Below, piece by piece: positions 17,349-25,048 of a stretch of DNA of 64,000 bases (position 1 is its first letter; each line of letters opens with the position of its first letter). The stretch is from an uncultured Poribacteria bacterium (GTDB taxonomy: Bacteria > Poribacteria > WGA-4E > PCPOR2b), in assembly GCA_958296125.1 (NCBI GenBank), contig OY282444.1, forward strand, positions 3,753,623 through 3,817,622, read 5' to 3'. The notes below the pieces were generated by a model. It was not told where the DNA came from and did not search any database. It was given only the letters and a program-made list of their open reading frames with translations. Position numbers and translations under genes: made by a program.

Positions 17349-17403
17349 GGATTCATTGGAGGGGAATGAGCAGCTGGATCGTTTAATTTATGAAGGGGGA
17401 GAT

Positions 17404-18390
17404 ATGGTATTACTACGATGGGGAATACTCGGTTGTGGGGATGTGGCGGAGTACAAAGGTGGTCCCCCGCTCTATACGGTTGAAGATTCTGAGCTAATTT
17501 CGGTAATGCGCCGTGATAGAGAGAAGGCGGAGGGGTTTGCAGCGAGACATGGTGCAAAACGCGCTTATCACACGGTCGAAGGGCTGCTAGCGGATGACGA
17601 GATTAACGCGGTCTATATCGCAACACCGCCGTACCTGCATTGCGAGCAGACGATTCTTGCCGCAGCGGCAGGAAAGCATATCCTCTGTGAAAAGCCAATG
17701 GGGATGAACGTCGCGGAGTGCCAGCAGATGGTCGATGCCTGCCGTGAGAACAACGTCACGCTCACAATCGCTTACTACCGCCCCTTTTTTCCAAATATCA
17801 TAAAAATGAAGGAATTAATGCAGACGGGCGCAATCGGGGAGGTTGTGTTGGCACGAATCAATCACACCGCTTCTTATGACCCAGGTCATCACGAGTGGGG
17901 AGCGTGGCGCACCGATCCGAAGATTAGCGGTGGGGGGGTCTTGATGGATCTGGGAAGCCACCGGATTGATCTGCTGATGTACCTGTTGGGGGATGTGGTG
18001 TCTGTGTGCGGGTACGCAGAAAATGTCTGCTTGCCCCAACAGGTTGACGATTCTGCTGTCTTCACCTTACGCTTTGAAAACGGAACGCATGCCGTTGCAA
18101 ATATCAACTGGAATGTCGGTGTTTCCGTTGACGAAGTTGAAGTCTGCGGTACGGAAGGGAGTTTACGCTGCAATCCGCTTAACAGCGGCAACCTGACGCT
18201 TCACACGAAGGACAAAAGCGAGTCGTTCGATCAACCTCCATTGCCGTATATGCACACAGGGCTGATTGAAGCCCTCGTCGATCAGATGCGTACCGGTGTG
18301 CCGATCCGATGTACGGGGGAGGTGGGGTTAAAGACAAATGCGATTATCGCTGACATCTACGCGAATAGTATGAAACGTGAACAGACCTAA
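17404..18390 (+). CDS. Gfo/Idh/MocA family NAD(P)-dependent oxidoreductase
   Basis: The product is 328 residues from ATG 17404 (MVLLRWGILGCGDVAEYKGG), preceded by AAGGGGGA; an upstream TTG-initiated frame is unlikely. The Rossmann motif GILGCGDVAEYKG, VYIATPPYLHCEQT and the EKPMGMNVAEC lysine motif are textbook. GGVLMDLGSHRIDLLMYLLG provides the Asp/His pair of the substrate domain. It is the last gene of the probable operon that starts at 14492. The two oxidoreductases are distinct in sequence, so they likely act on different intermediates rather than being a recent duplication. Confidence 0.85.
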   Translation: MVLLRWGILGCGDVAEYKGGPPLYTVEDSELISVMRRDREKAEGFAARHGAKRAYHTVEGLLADDEINAVYIATPPYLHCEQTILAAAAGKHILCEKPMGMNVAECQQMVDACRENNVTLTIAYYRPFFPNIIKMKELMQTGAIGEVVLARINHTASYDPGHHEWGAWRTDPKISGGGVLMDLGSHRIDLLMYLLGDVVSVCGYAENVCLPQQVDDSAVFTLRFENGTHAVANINWNVGVSVDEVEVCGTEGSLRCNPLNSGNLTLHTKDKSESFDQPPLPYMHTGLIEALVDQMRTGVPIRCTGEVGLKTNAIIADIYANSMKREQT

Positions 18391-19395
18391 TTACTCTGGA
18401 GCGTTCCACATATAAATGAGTTCTCCATTTTGGTTTTCTTCCGCGGAGATCCAAGGAAAATTGCACTCCTCCATCTTTTCAATCAAACGATTCATCATAG
18501 GTATCGGATTGGAAATACGGCACACATCTCTCAGCTGCGATTCGGTGACTATTTGTTGGTTAATCATGTATTCAATTGCAGACTGCTCGTCTGAATTGAG
18601 TAGTATTTCTTTTTGTTGGTTGTTTGCTGTTGCCGGTAGGTTTGAAGCGGCTTCCTCGATTTCCCCTATTTCCCCTATTTCCTCAACTTCCGTAGGGTCC
18701 ACCGCAGCTTGTTCTAAACTCGTCGCTACCTGCTGCTCTAAACTTTGGCAAGCGGGAACCACTGCTTCTGCAATCCTATCTTTGATCCGGTCCAGCTCCC
18801 CTTGTAGTTCCCGAATTTCCTCGTGTAACTGAGTGATGAGTTCAAGTGGGTCGGTGTTGTTGATGGGCGAGTCCAACTGCTCGTCGCTAGGGGAGGCACG
18901 GGATTCCCCCAAATCCGAGCCTATCTCCCCCACAAAAGGAGGGTAGAGGTTATCGATGCTCGGTGCAGCGGAAGGCAGCACCGCGTTCTCTGATTCGGCT
19001 GAGTCACGGCAAGTATGATGCAACTCACGAGGTGGGGTATCAATGAGTTCAATGTTGTACTTATAGGGACTGATACCCCCTCTACTATCAATGTATGAAA
19101 TCTTGACGTAGCAACAATCGCCGACTTCCGATTGATCCATTTGTTCCTGAATCTGTCTGAGAACCCGTGCGTGATAATCTCGAAGCATCTCTGGCATACC
19201 TTTGACTAGCTGCCGCAAATAGACTATTGGGTCGCAGTCGGACTGAAAGTATGGTGCTTGGGTAAGCGGTTGTGTCAAATTTGGAAACCGTACAATTTTG
19301 GCTGGTACTGGATTGTCTAACGCCTCAAGTTCAATCCCCCACTGGAGCGGTGCCTCTTTTATACAGGTTGCGACGTAAGTATGACATTTGGACAT
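18391..19395 (-). CDS. Coiled-coil protein of unknown function
   Basis: The product is 334 residues from ATG 19395 (MSKCHTYVATCIKEAPLQWG), chosen because AAGGAGAG sits eight bases upstream; the frame is open to 19515. The first 150 residues are globular. Residues about 200-245 (LITQLHEEIRELQGELDRIK) predict a coiled coil, followed by an acidic EEIGEIGEIEEA repeat. The C-terminal 80 residues (LNSDEQSAIEYMINQQIVTE) look like a small helical, possibly winged-helix, domain. No family was recognised. Upstream sequence is AT-rich and probably carries its promoter. It is convergent with the upstream oxidoreductase gene, with no gap. Confidence 0.6.
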   Translation of the reverse strand: MSKCHTYVATCIKEAPLQWGIELEALDNPVPAKIVRFPNLTQPLTQAPYFQSDCDPIVYLRQLVKGMPEMLRDYHARVLRQIQEQMDQSEVGDCCYVKISYIDSRGGISPYKYNIELIDTPPRELHHTCRDSAESENAVLPSAAPSIDNLYPPFVGEIGSDLGESRASPSDEQLDSPINNTDPLELITQLHEEIRELQGELDRIKDRIAEAVVPACQSLEQQVATSLEQAAVDPTEVEEIGEIGEIEEAASNLPATANNQQKEILLNSDEQSAIEYMINQQIVTESQLRDVCRISNPIPMMNRLIEKMEECNFPWISAEENQNGELIYMWNAPE

Positions 19396-19718
19396 TTGAA
19401 AGCTCTCCTTAGCAATAAATCGGTGCGGCAAAACAGATAGATATTCATATTTAGTAAGTCCGTCATACGAAACGTGAGTACCCGCACAAAAGTTACAAAA
19501 AATCGAGATTTCCACAATATATAGTGTTTTTTTATCAGCGATCGACTATATGTAGTATACAAAACATATGTTAAGTAAATATTTATACAGACTAAGACAC
19601 AGAGGGAAGCACTCCTTATCTAGGCACCTTCAACCTGTGCTATGAGGACAATGCTACTGTGCTCGTCCGAAAATCGGACTGGACTACACCCTAGTGACTG
19701 GATCAGGGTCTTACAGGC
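19396..19718. other. Intergenic region between two minus-strand genes
   Basis: This 323-base stretch contains the AT-rich upstream region of the coiled-coil gene (about 19510-19600) and a short hairpin GTCCGA-AAA-TCGGAC at 19665-19679, downstream of the PPK2 gene, that might aid termination. I see no gene in it. Confidence 0.5.
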
Positions 19719-20603
19719 TTAGGGGTACACTTCCGGCACAAAGGTTTGGTCTGTGATAGGGGTCCGGACATATCCGATATCTTCTTGGAGTGGCGGCAAT
19801 TTTATTGTGGAATGGGGTAAGGTCTCATACGGAATCTGACTCAACAGATGGTGAATGCAATTCAGGCGCGCCCGCTTTTTGTCATGGGCATCAACGACAT
19901 ACCAGGGGGCTTGTTTGATATCCGTATACTTAAACATTTCATCTTTGGCGCGGGAATAATCCACCCATCTGTTGCGAGATTCCAGATCTATCTTGCTGAG
20001 TTTCCAACGCTTGGTTGGGTTGTCGATCCGTTTCTTGAAGCGACGTGCCTGCTCTTCGGCATCTACGGATAACCAATATTTGATCAGCAGAATCCCGGAG
20101 CGTACCAGCATGCGCTCAAATTCTGGGCAGGAACGCAAAAACTCATAGTATTCTTCCTCAGTGCAAAAGTTCATGACCCTCTCGACACCGGCGCGATTGT
20201 ACCAACTCCGGTCAAAAATCGCCATCTCACCGGCGGCCGGCAGATGGGGCACGTAGCGTTGAAAATACCATTGTGTTTGCTCACGTTCAGTCGGGGTGCT
20301 CAACGCAACGACCCGGCAGATACGTGGATTCAGTGGTTCCGTAATTCGTTGGATGGTTCCCCCTTTGCCTGCGGTGTCCCGACCTTCAAAAACCACGACA
20401 ACCTTCAAACGCTTGCTCTGGATGTGTTCTTGAAACTTGATTAATTCTAGCTGAAGTCGGGCAAGCTCTTTGTTATAGAACTTTCGCTTCAATTTCTCTT
20501 GTTTTTCTCCGGTGCCATCCGTCGGTTGACTCTTGATGACATCAGTTCCAGTCTGTCGGGCTTGCCGCTTTTTGGTCGCTTTATCCTTCTGCTTTTTCGA
20601 CAT
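19719..20603 (-). CDS. ppk2: Polyphosphate kinase 2 (PPK2) family protein
   Basis: The 294-residue protein matches single-domain PPK2 in length. VVVVFEGRDTAGKGGTIQR holds the Walker A, FDRSWYNRAGVERVM the Walker B with catalytic Asp, and RWKLSKIDLESRNRWVDYSRA the lid region. PPK2 enzymes interconvert nucleoside mono- or diphosphates and polyphosphate in the cytosol. ATG 20603 is preferred over GTG 20615 because AAAGG precedes it at workable spacing. The first 45 residues are lysine-rich and low in complexity. It is transcribed alone. Confidence 0.9.
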   Translation of the reverse strand: MSKKQKDKATKKRQARQTGTDVIKSQPTDGTGEKQEKLKRKFYNKELARLQLELIKFQEHIQSKRLKVVVVFEGRDTAGKGGTIQRITEPLNPRICRVVALSTPTEREQTQWYFQRYVPHLPAAGEMAIFDRSWYNRAGVERVMNFCTEEEYYEFLRSCPEFERMLVRSGILLIKYWLSVDAEEQARRFKKRIDNPTKRWKLSKIDLESRNRWVDYSRAKDEMFKYTDIKQAPWYVVDAHDKKRARLNCIHHLLSQIPYETLPHSTIKLPPLQEDIGYVRTPITDQTFVPEVYP

Positions 20604-20984
20604 AGTTATCTGCACCTTTCAACCTGAACAACCTTATACAGAAACGTATAAAGCGTTCGGTTTGCATTGAGCTCTGTTGAGCTCGCTGGAAGTACCCTTG
20701 AAGCATTGGCGACATTCTTGATGAAGATCCCAGTCCGTTCCGAGACCAGGGTTGGCACAGTCGTTCGCAGCGGCTTTGGGATTCATACAGCTTTTCATGC
20801 CAAAATCGTAATATATCATGCACGCCTTTGTCAAGGTTTATCTCAAATTATATGGTGATTCACGGTTTAGGAAACTACTCCTTGTCAATGCCGGTTGGTA
20901 AACTTGCAGTGCCGTTTCCCTGACGATCCACTGAATTATACTTACCACGGGATCACATGTCAACAGGAATTCTGGATCGTGATA

Positions 20985-21026
20985 GGGCTATTTAGTTTTC
21001 GGTTTTTTGGCCGATTTTGGCAGGTA
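20985..21026. repeat. Dispersed 42-base repeat, copy B
   Basis: Partner of 11629-11670. It lies about 65 bases upstream of the transposase remnant, which hints that the repeat belongs to a decayed insertion element. Confidence 0.7.
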
Positions 21027-21092
21027 GTTATGGCTATGCCCCCGGAGCGAATGTGCCCGGGGCTTGATAGCGGCGCGGCTGAACAATCCGTT

Positions 21093-21191
21093 GATTGTAA
21101 TCCCGTTGAACACGATTTTGCCAACCTGAAACGGCTATGGTCATACAATGCTGATAAGCCCCTTGAGGATAGCATCAATATGTATACTTAA
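21093..21191 (+). pseudogene. IS630-like transposase remnant (C-terminal end only)
   Basis: The translated end DCNPVEHDFANLKRLWSY followed by NADKPLEDSINMYT and a stop resembles the NPIEHDFANLKR catalytic-Glu end of IS630-type (DDE) transposases. The upstream part of the same open frame does not look like transposase, so only about 33 codons survive. Confidence 0.55.
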
Positions 21192-21237
21192 TTGCAGGAT
21201 CCACTATAAATGACCCTATGGCTCGTGAAATTTGCTA

Positions 21238-21266
21238 TTGACAGATCGCGACAATTCAGTGATAAT
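21238..21266 (+). promoter_or_regulatory. Sigma70-type promoter for rhaM
   Basis: A perfect TTGACA (21238-21243) and GATAAT (21261-21266) are spaced by 17 bases, about 55 bases before the rhaM start codon. Confidence 0.7.
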
Positions 21267-21321
21267 TATGTCGAGACTTCGCTTAACGACAGAGCCATTT
21301 CCATAATGAAGGAGAAAAAAA

Positions 21322-21654
21322 ATGAAGCATTTCGGTCTGGCAATCAATCTAAAAGATGATCCGGAGATTATCGAAAAATACAAAGTATATCACAGCAACG
21401 TTTGGCCCGAAGTCCTAGATAGCCTGCACGCGATTGGCATCACGAAGATGAATATCTACCTGCTTGGTCGTCGGATGTTCATGGCGATGGAGACAGTGGA
21501 TGAGTTCGACGTTGAACGGGATTTCCCACGATATCTGGAACAGCATCCGCGCTGCCGGGAGTGGGATGAACTGATGCGGACCTATCAAGAGCCGGTCCCT
21601 GAGAGAAAGCCGGAGGAATGGTGGGCGTTGATGGAATGCGTCTTTGAGTTTTGA
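21322..21654 (+). CDS. rhaM: L-rhamnose mutarotase
   Basis: This 110-residue protein has the full length and landmarks of RhaM/RhaU. YKVYHSNVWPEVLDSLHAIG contains the catalytic His, INIYLLGRRMFM-like strands follow, and the terminus is WWALMECVFEF. It interconverts the alpha and beta anomers of L-rhamnose in the cytosol, feeding rhamnose catabolism. AAGGAG lies upstream and a promoter is at 21238-21266. No rhamnose isomerase or kinase is adjacent. The rhamnonate-dehydratase-like gene at 2646 would fit an oxidative rhamnose route instead. panB follows 72 bases downstream. Confidence 0.88.
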   Translation: MKHFGLAINLKDDPEIIEKYKVYHSNVWPEVLDSLHAIGITKMNIYLLGRRMFMAMETVDEFDVERDFPRYLEQHPRCREWDELMRTYQEPVPERKPEEWWALMECVFEF

Positions 21655-21726
21655 CCATAAGACGACAACTGACGCTAATCTGACAAACAGAGTTGGAACA
21701 ACAAAAGGACAAAAGAAAGACGTGAA

Positions 21727-22509
21727 ATGAAAATGAAGAAAACAATCGATTTCATTCAGTCCATGAAACAAAATGGACAAAAGATTGCGATGTTGACGGC
21801 GTATGACTACCCGACAGCCCGTATCCTCAACGATGCTGAGATCGACATCATCCTCGTCGGAGATTCGCTCGGCATGGTAGTTTTAGGATACGAAGATACG
21901 CGGTCGGTTACGATGGCGGATATGCTCCACCACACCCGAATCGTGGCACGAGCCAACACAGAGTGCTTACTTGTCGCCGATCTTCCGCATCAAGCTTATG
22001 AAACTCCGGAGCAGGCGGTCAAAAACGCACGCACCCTTTGTGATGTCGGTGCCGATGCGGTCAAACCTGAGGGTAACAAACCGGAGATTGTGAAAGCCAT
22101 TGTCAGTGATGGCATTCCGGTGATAGGGCATGTTGGGCTATTGCCGCAGACGAGTGAAAAATTTCGGGTGCATGGACGCAAGCGGTCCGAAGCCTTGCTC
22201 ATTGCTGATGACGCAAAGGCCCTCGAAGCTGCTGGGTGCTTTGCAATCGTCCTTGAATCTATCCCGGAGAAACTGGGTAGAACAATCGCGCAATCGTTGC
22301 GGATTCCGACAATCGGCATCGGGGCGGGAGCTGACTGCGATGGACAGGTGTTGGTCCTGCATGATATACTTGGGCTCTTTGACCGCTTCACACCGACATT
22401 TGTCAAGCAGTATGCAAACATGCGGAAAGAAATCCACCGAGCTGTGGCGCACTATAAACTAGAAGTTCAGCAGGGACTTTTCCCCGATGGAGAGCATTCA
22501 TACCATTGA
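21727..22509 (+). CDS. panB: 3-methyl-2-oxobutanoate hydroxymethyltransferase
   Basis: This 260-residue PanB makes ketopantoate from 2-oxoisovalerate and methylene-tetrahydrofolate, the first step of pantothenate synthesis. The sequence has MLTAYDYPTARI, ILVGDSLGMVVLGYEDT (metal Asp), DAVKPEGNK (Lys) and FAIVLESIPEKL (catalytic Glu), then IGIGAGADCDGQVLVLHD. Length is standard. panC and panD are not in the adjacent genes. A weak hairpin at 22533-22567 follows the stop. Confidence 0.95.
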   Translation: MKMKKTIDFIQSMKQNGQKIAMLTAYDYPTARILNDAEIDIILVGDSLGMVVLGYEDTRSVTMADMLHHTRIVARANTECLLVADLPHQAYETPEQAVKNARTLCDVGADAVKPEGNKPEIVKAIVSDGIPVIGHVGLLPQTSEKFRVHGRKRSEALLIADDAKALEAAGCFAIVLESIPEKLGRTIAQSLRIPTIGIGAGADCDGQVLVLHDILGLFDRFTPTFVKQYANMRKEIHRAVAHYKLEVQQGLFPDGEHSYH

Positions 22510-22838
22510 GCACAGCTTGACATACTCTTAAACCTAAAGGATTGGGATTTTCACTTATTCCTTTAGGAGTTGAATTGTTCAATCAACAAGGTTAGCCGAT
22601 CGAAACTGGTCTGATGGCCTCTCCCTGATAGATCGTCCCCCGTTCCGAGGGCCCCGCGAACGGGCCTGTCCCCGTTCCGAGGGCCCCGCGAACGGGACAG
22701 GCAGGCCCGATGCAATCGGGGACAGGCAGGCGTGCCGAGACCAGGGGGCTGGAACGGACAATGCTTGGGCTGGCCGGGCTAAAGCCCCTTTTTGTAAATG
22801 TTAAAAATTCACCGCACTTTGCACGTAAGGAGAAGACA
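22510..22838. other. Intergenic region with hairpins and tandem palindromes
   Basis: The 329-base gap holds a weak hairpin after panB (CCTAAAGGA 22533-22541 with TCCTTTAGG 22559-22567), the two-unit palindrome repeat at 22637-22696, a CCCGAT-GCA-ATCGGG palindrome at 22706-22720 and a duplicated GGACAGGCAGGC motif. No gene is visible. Confidence 0.6.
22637..22696. repeat. Two-unit tandem of a GC-rich palindrome
   Basis: Each unit folds as CCCGTTC, a 12-base loop, then GAACGGG. The units (22637-22664 and 22670-22696) are essentially identical over 27 bases. They look like REP-type repeats rather than CRISPR, since there are only two units and no spacer. Confidence 0.7.
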
Positions 22839-23711
22839 ATGTTTAAGATAGGCGTTATTGGTGATGAGGTTTCACAGGATTTTCAAACGGTCGTCGATGT
22901 CGCAAAGGAGTTGAACCTTGATTCCATCGAGATCCGATCCGTGTGGGATAAGCCGCCGCAGGAATTAACAGAAGACGCTATCGATGAAATGAAACGAATC
23001 CTTGATGGAACGGGAATTCAAATCGTCGGAATCGCCTCGCCGTTTTTCAAGTGTGATATTGACAATACGGAGGAACGGCAGGAACATCTTGGAATCCTCA
23101 AGCGGTGCATCAAGGTGGCGCATGCGTTTGATATCAACCTCATCCGCACTTTCGTCTTTTGGAAAACGGACAACGTCGAGGAACGGTGGGACGAGATTCT
23201 CGCTGCTTATGACGAGCCGCTACGGATGGCAAATGGAGAGGGAATAATTTTGGGGATGGAAAACGAAGCCTCGACATCCCTCTCAACCGCAAAGTTGACA
23301 GAGCGATTTATCCGCGAAATTGATTCTCCCAACGTCCGTGCTATCTGGGATCCGGCGAACGAAGCTCACGCGGCAGGCGGTGAATCGCCCTATCCCAACG
23401 CCTATGACAGGCTCAAGCCTCTGATGGTGCACGCTCACCTGAAGGATGCCGGCAGAAATCCTAAAACGAGCGAGATGGAATCGGTCCCGGTCGGTGAAGG
23501 CGTGATCGATTGGCAAGGGCAGCTTCAAGCGTTCGTTGACGATGCCTACGAAGGACACCTCTGCTTAGAAACGCACTGGCGACCAACCTTAAAGATCGAG
23601 GATGACCTGCTTAACCGCCCGGGGGGGACTGCATTCTCCGAAGCGGGGGAGGAAGCGTCTCGGATCTGCCTTCAAAACCTGTTTGGGATGATTGACAAAT
23701 TGCAAAAGTGA
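22839..23711 (+). CDS. Sugar phosphate isomerase/epimerase family (xylose-isomerase-like TIM barrel)
   Basis: The product is 290 residues from ATG 22839 (MFKIGVIGDEVSQDFQTV), with TAAGGAGA upstream; an in-frame start at 22710 lies inside the repeat region and is rejected. LGMENEAS supplies the first metal Glu, AIWDPANEAHAGG-type sequence the Asp/His, VHAHLKDAG the His, and LCLETHWRP the last Glu. Hydroxypyruvate isomerase or inosose-dehydratase-like chemistry is typical, though the substrate is open. It is followed 14 bases later by the YidD-like gene, so it may be cotranscribed with envelope genes only by position. Confidence 0.82.
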   Translation: MFKIGVIGDEVSQDFQTVVDVAKELNLDSIEIRSVWDKPPQELTEDAIDEMKRILDGTGIQIVGIASPFFKCDIDNTEERQEHLGILKRCIKVAHAFDINLIRTFVFWKTDNVEERWDEILAAYDEPLRMANGEGIILGMENEASTSLSTAKLTERFIREIDSPNVRAIWDPANEAHAAGGESPYPNAYDRLKPLMVHAHLKDAGRNPKTSEMESVPVGEGVIDWQGQLQAFVDDAYEGHLCLETHWRPTLKIEDDLLNRPGGTAFSEAGEEASRICLQNLFGMIDKLQK

Positions 23712-23725
23712 CAGGAGAGAAAATC

Positions 23726-24172
23726 GTGATTCGTCGAATCGGCATCCGGATCCTTCTGGTTCTGTGTGTTTCGTCGTGGGGATGGGCATCTGTACCAGAG
23801 GAGGCTGCTGACCTTACCTTCATCTTGCGTGCCAATCCGATCCAGATTTCACATCAAAAGCACGCGGGCGTATTTCCGTTCAATCCAAGAGAATCTACGC
23901 CGATCCGCCTATTTTCGACCGGGCTTATTCGTCTTTACCAAAAGTACATTTCGACACAAGACCGACCTGCCTGTAACTTTTCTCCAAGTTGCTCCCGATT
24001 CGGGATGGGGGCAATCCAAAGATACGGTTTCTTTCGTGGTATACTGTTGACCGCGGACCGTCTGCTGCGCGATAACGGAATCATGCTGCATACGCACTAC
24101 CACTTTGATGAAGCGAGTGGCACGTATATCGATCCGGTTGAGGTATATTCACGGGAGGCGTTGACAAAATGA
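23726..24172 (+). CDS. Secreted YidD-like (membrane protein insertion efficiency factor) domain protein
   Basis: The product is 148 residues from GTG 23726, seven bases after AGGAGA. Residues 1-22 (MIRRIGIRILLVLCVSSWGWAS) form a signal peptide or anchor. The central LIRLYQKYISTQDRPACNFS with PSCSRFGMGAIQRYGFFRG is the YidD core with its two conserved cysteines. Canonical YidD is about 80 residues, cytosolic-face and without a signal, so this is a diverged, exported relative. Its stop overlaps the start of the TPR gene (ATGA), indicating tight coupling. Confidence 0.75.
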   Translation: MIRRIGIRILLVLCVSSWGWASVPEEAADLTFILRANPIQISHQKHAGVFPFNPRESTPIRLFSTGLIRLYQKYISTQDRPACNFSPSCSRFGMGAIQRYGFFRGILLTADRLLRDNGIMLHTHYHFDEASGTYIDPVEVYSREALTK

Positions 24173-25032
24173 TTCATCGTCACGCCATTTTTCTCACTGT
24201 GCTCTGCTGCGCTTTTCCCGCATTGATGGCAGTTGCAGACCGCCCGCCAATCGATTATTATCAACCTGAAAACATCCGCAAGTTTGCGGATTATCTCTAC
24301 ACTCAAGGCGACTATCTCCGCGCAGCGGGTGAGTATCAGCGTTACCTCTTTTCTCAACCAACCCCTTTGGAGGACGACATTTTACGCCGAATAGCTGATA
24401 GTTATCGTTTGGGCGGTCAACCTGACCGTGCCGTTCAATTCCTCGAAACGCAACCCGATTCCAATTTGGCACGATATGAGCTAGGCGCAACCTACTTTTT
24501 GATGAAACGGTACGACGAGTCCATCCGCTTTCTCAAGGAATCACAGGATCTGTTTCAGGGAGGAGAGTATCGCTGGAAGTCACAGCTGCTGATTGGCGTG
24601 AATCAGCTGATGCAGAAGCGGTGGGAAAATGCGGTTCAACACTTCGACCAGTTTGATTTGAGGGGGAGGCCAGAGGCTGCTGGTCGGCGTGTGTCAATGT
24701 ACAAAAAGTACGCCGAAGCTGGGAGAAACCTTCCGTCTAAAAGTCCACTGTTGGCAGGATTCCTGTCCACTGTCCTCCCCGGCAGCGGCAGGGTCTATGT
24801 TGGACGCTCCAACGATGCACTGCTCACTGTGTTCCTTCTGGGCATATTGGGGTGGGGGGCTTACGACGGATTTTCTGAAAATAGCGTTTCATCTCGCAAG
24901 GGTTGGGTGCTCGGGACGATTGGGGGTATCCTCTATCTGGGCAATATCTACGGCTCTGTCGTCGCGGCACAGACGCATAACCGACGAATGGAAGCGGCGT
25001 TTTTGGCGACCATCCCACTTGAAATCCCGTAG
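24169..25032 (+). CDS. TPR protein with C-terminal hydrophobic DUF5683-like region
   Basis: The 287-residue product starts with a signal peptide (about 1-24, MIHRHAIFLTVLCCAFPAL). Tetratricopeptide-like repeats follow (YTQGDYLRAAGEYQRYL, RIADSYRLGGQPDRAVQFL, YFLMKRYDESIRFLKES). Residues about 195-270 contain GFLSTVLPGSGRVYVGR and two hydrophobic stretches, as in small DUF5683-type envelope proteins. It probably works in the envelope with the overlapping YidD-like protein. Its 3' end lies 16 bases from the convergent ABC ATPase gene. Confidence 0.65.
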   Translation: MIHRHAIFLTVLCCAFPALMAVADRPPIDYYQPENIRKFADYLYTQGDYLRAAGEYQRYLFSQPTPLEDDILRRIADSYRLGGQPDRAVQFLETQPDSNLARYELGATYFLMKRYDESIRFLKESQDLFQGGEYRWKSQLLIGVNQLMQKRWENAVQHFDQFDLRGRPEAAGRRVSMYKKYAEAGRNLPSKSPLLAGFLSTVLPGSGRVYVGRSNDALLTVFLLGILGWGAYDGFSENSVSSRKGWVLGTIGGILYLGNIYGSVVAAQTHNRRMEAAFLATIPLEIP

Positions 25033-25048
25033 ACCGCTCCCGGTTGTT

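Larger units (their letters stand above)
20604..21321. other. Long intergenic region with mobile-element debris
   Basis: These 718 bases separate divergent genes. They hold copy B of the 42-base dispersed repeat (20985-21026), the 3' end of a transposase gene (21093-21191) and a strong promoter for rhaM (21238-21266). The first 280 bases show nothing recognisable beyond the upstream region of PPK2. Confidence 0.6.

Noticed and set aside
20895-21092. Full transposase gene upstream of the 21093 fragment
   Set aside because: The upstream portion of the open frame lacks the DDE motifs and looks like non-coding sequence with the dispersed repeat.
22637-22696. CRISPR-like repeat pair
   Set aside because: Only two units separated by about five bases, no spacers and no cas genes.
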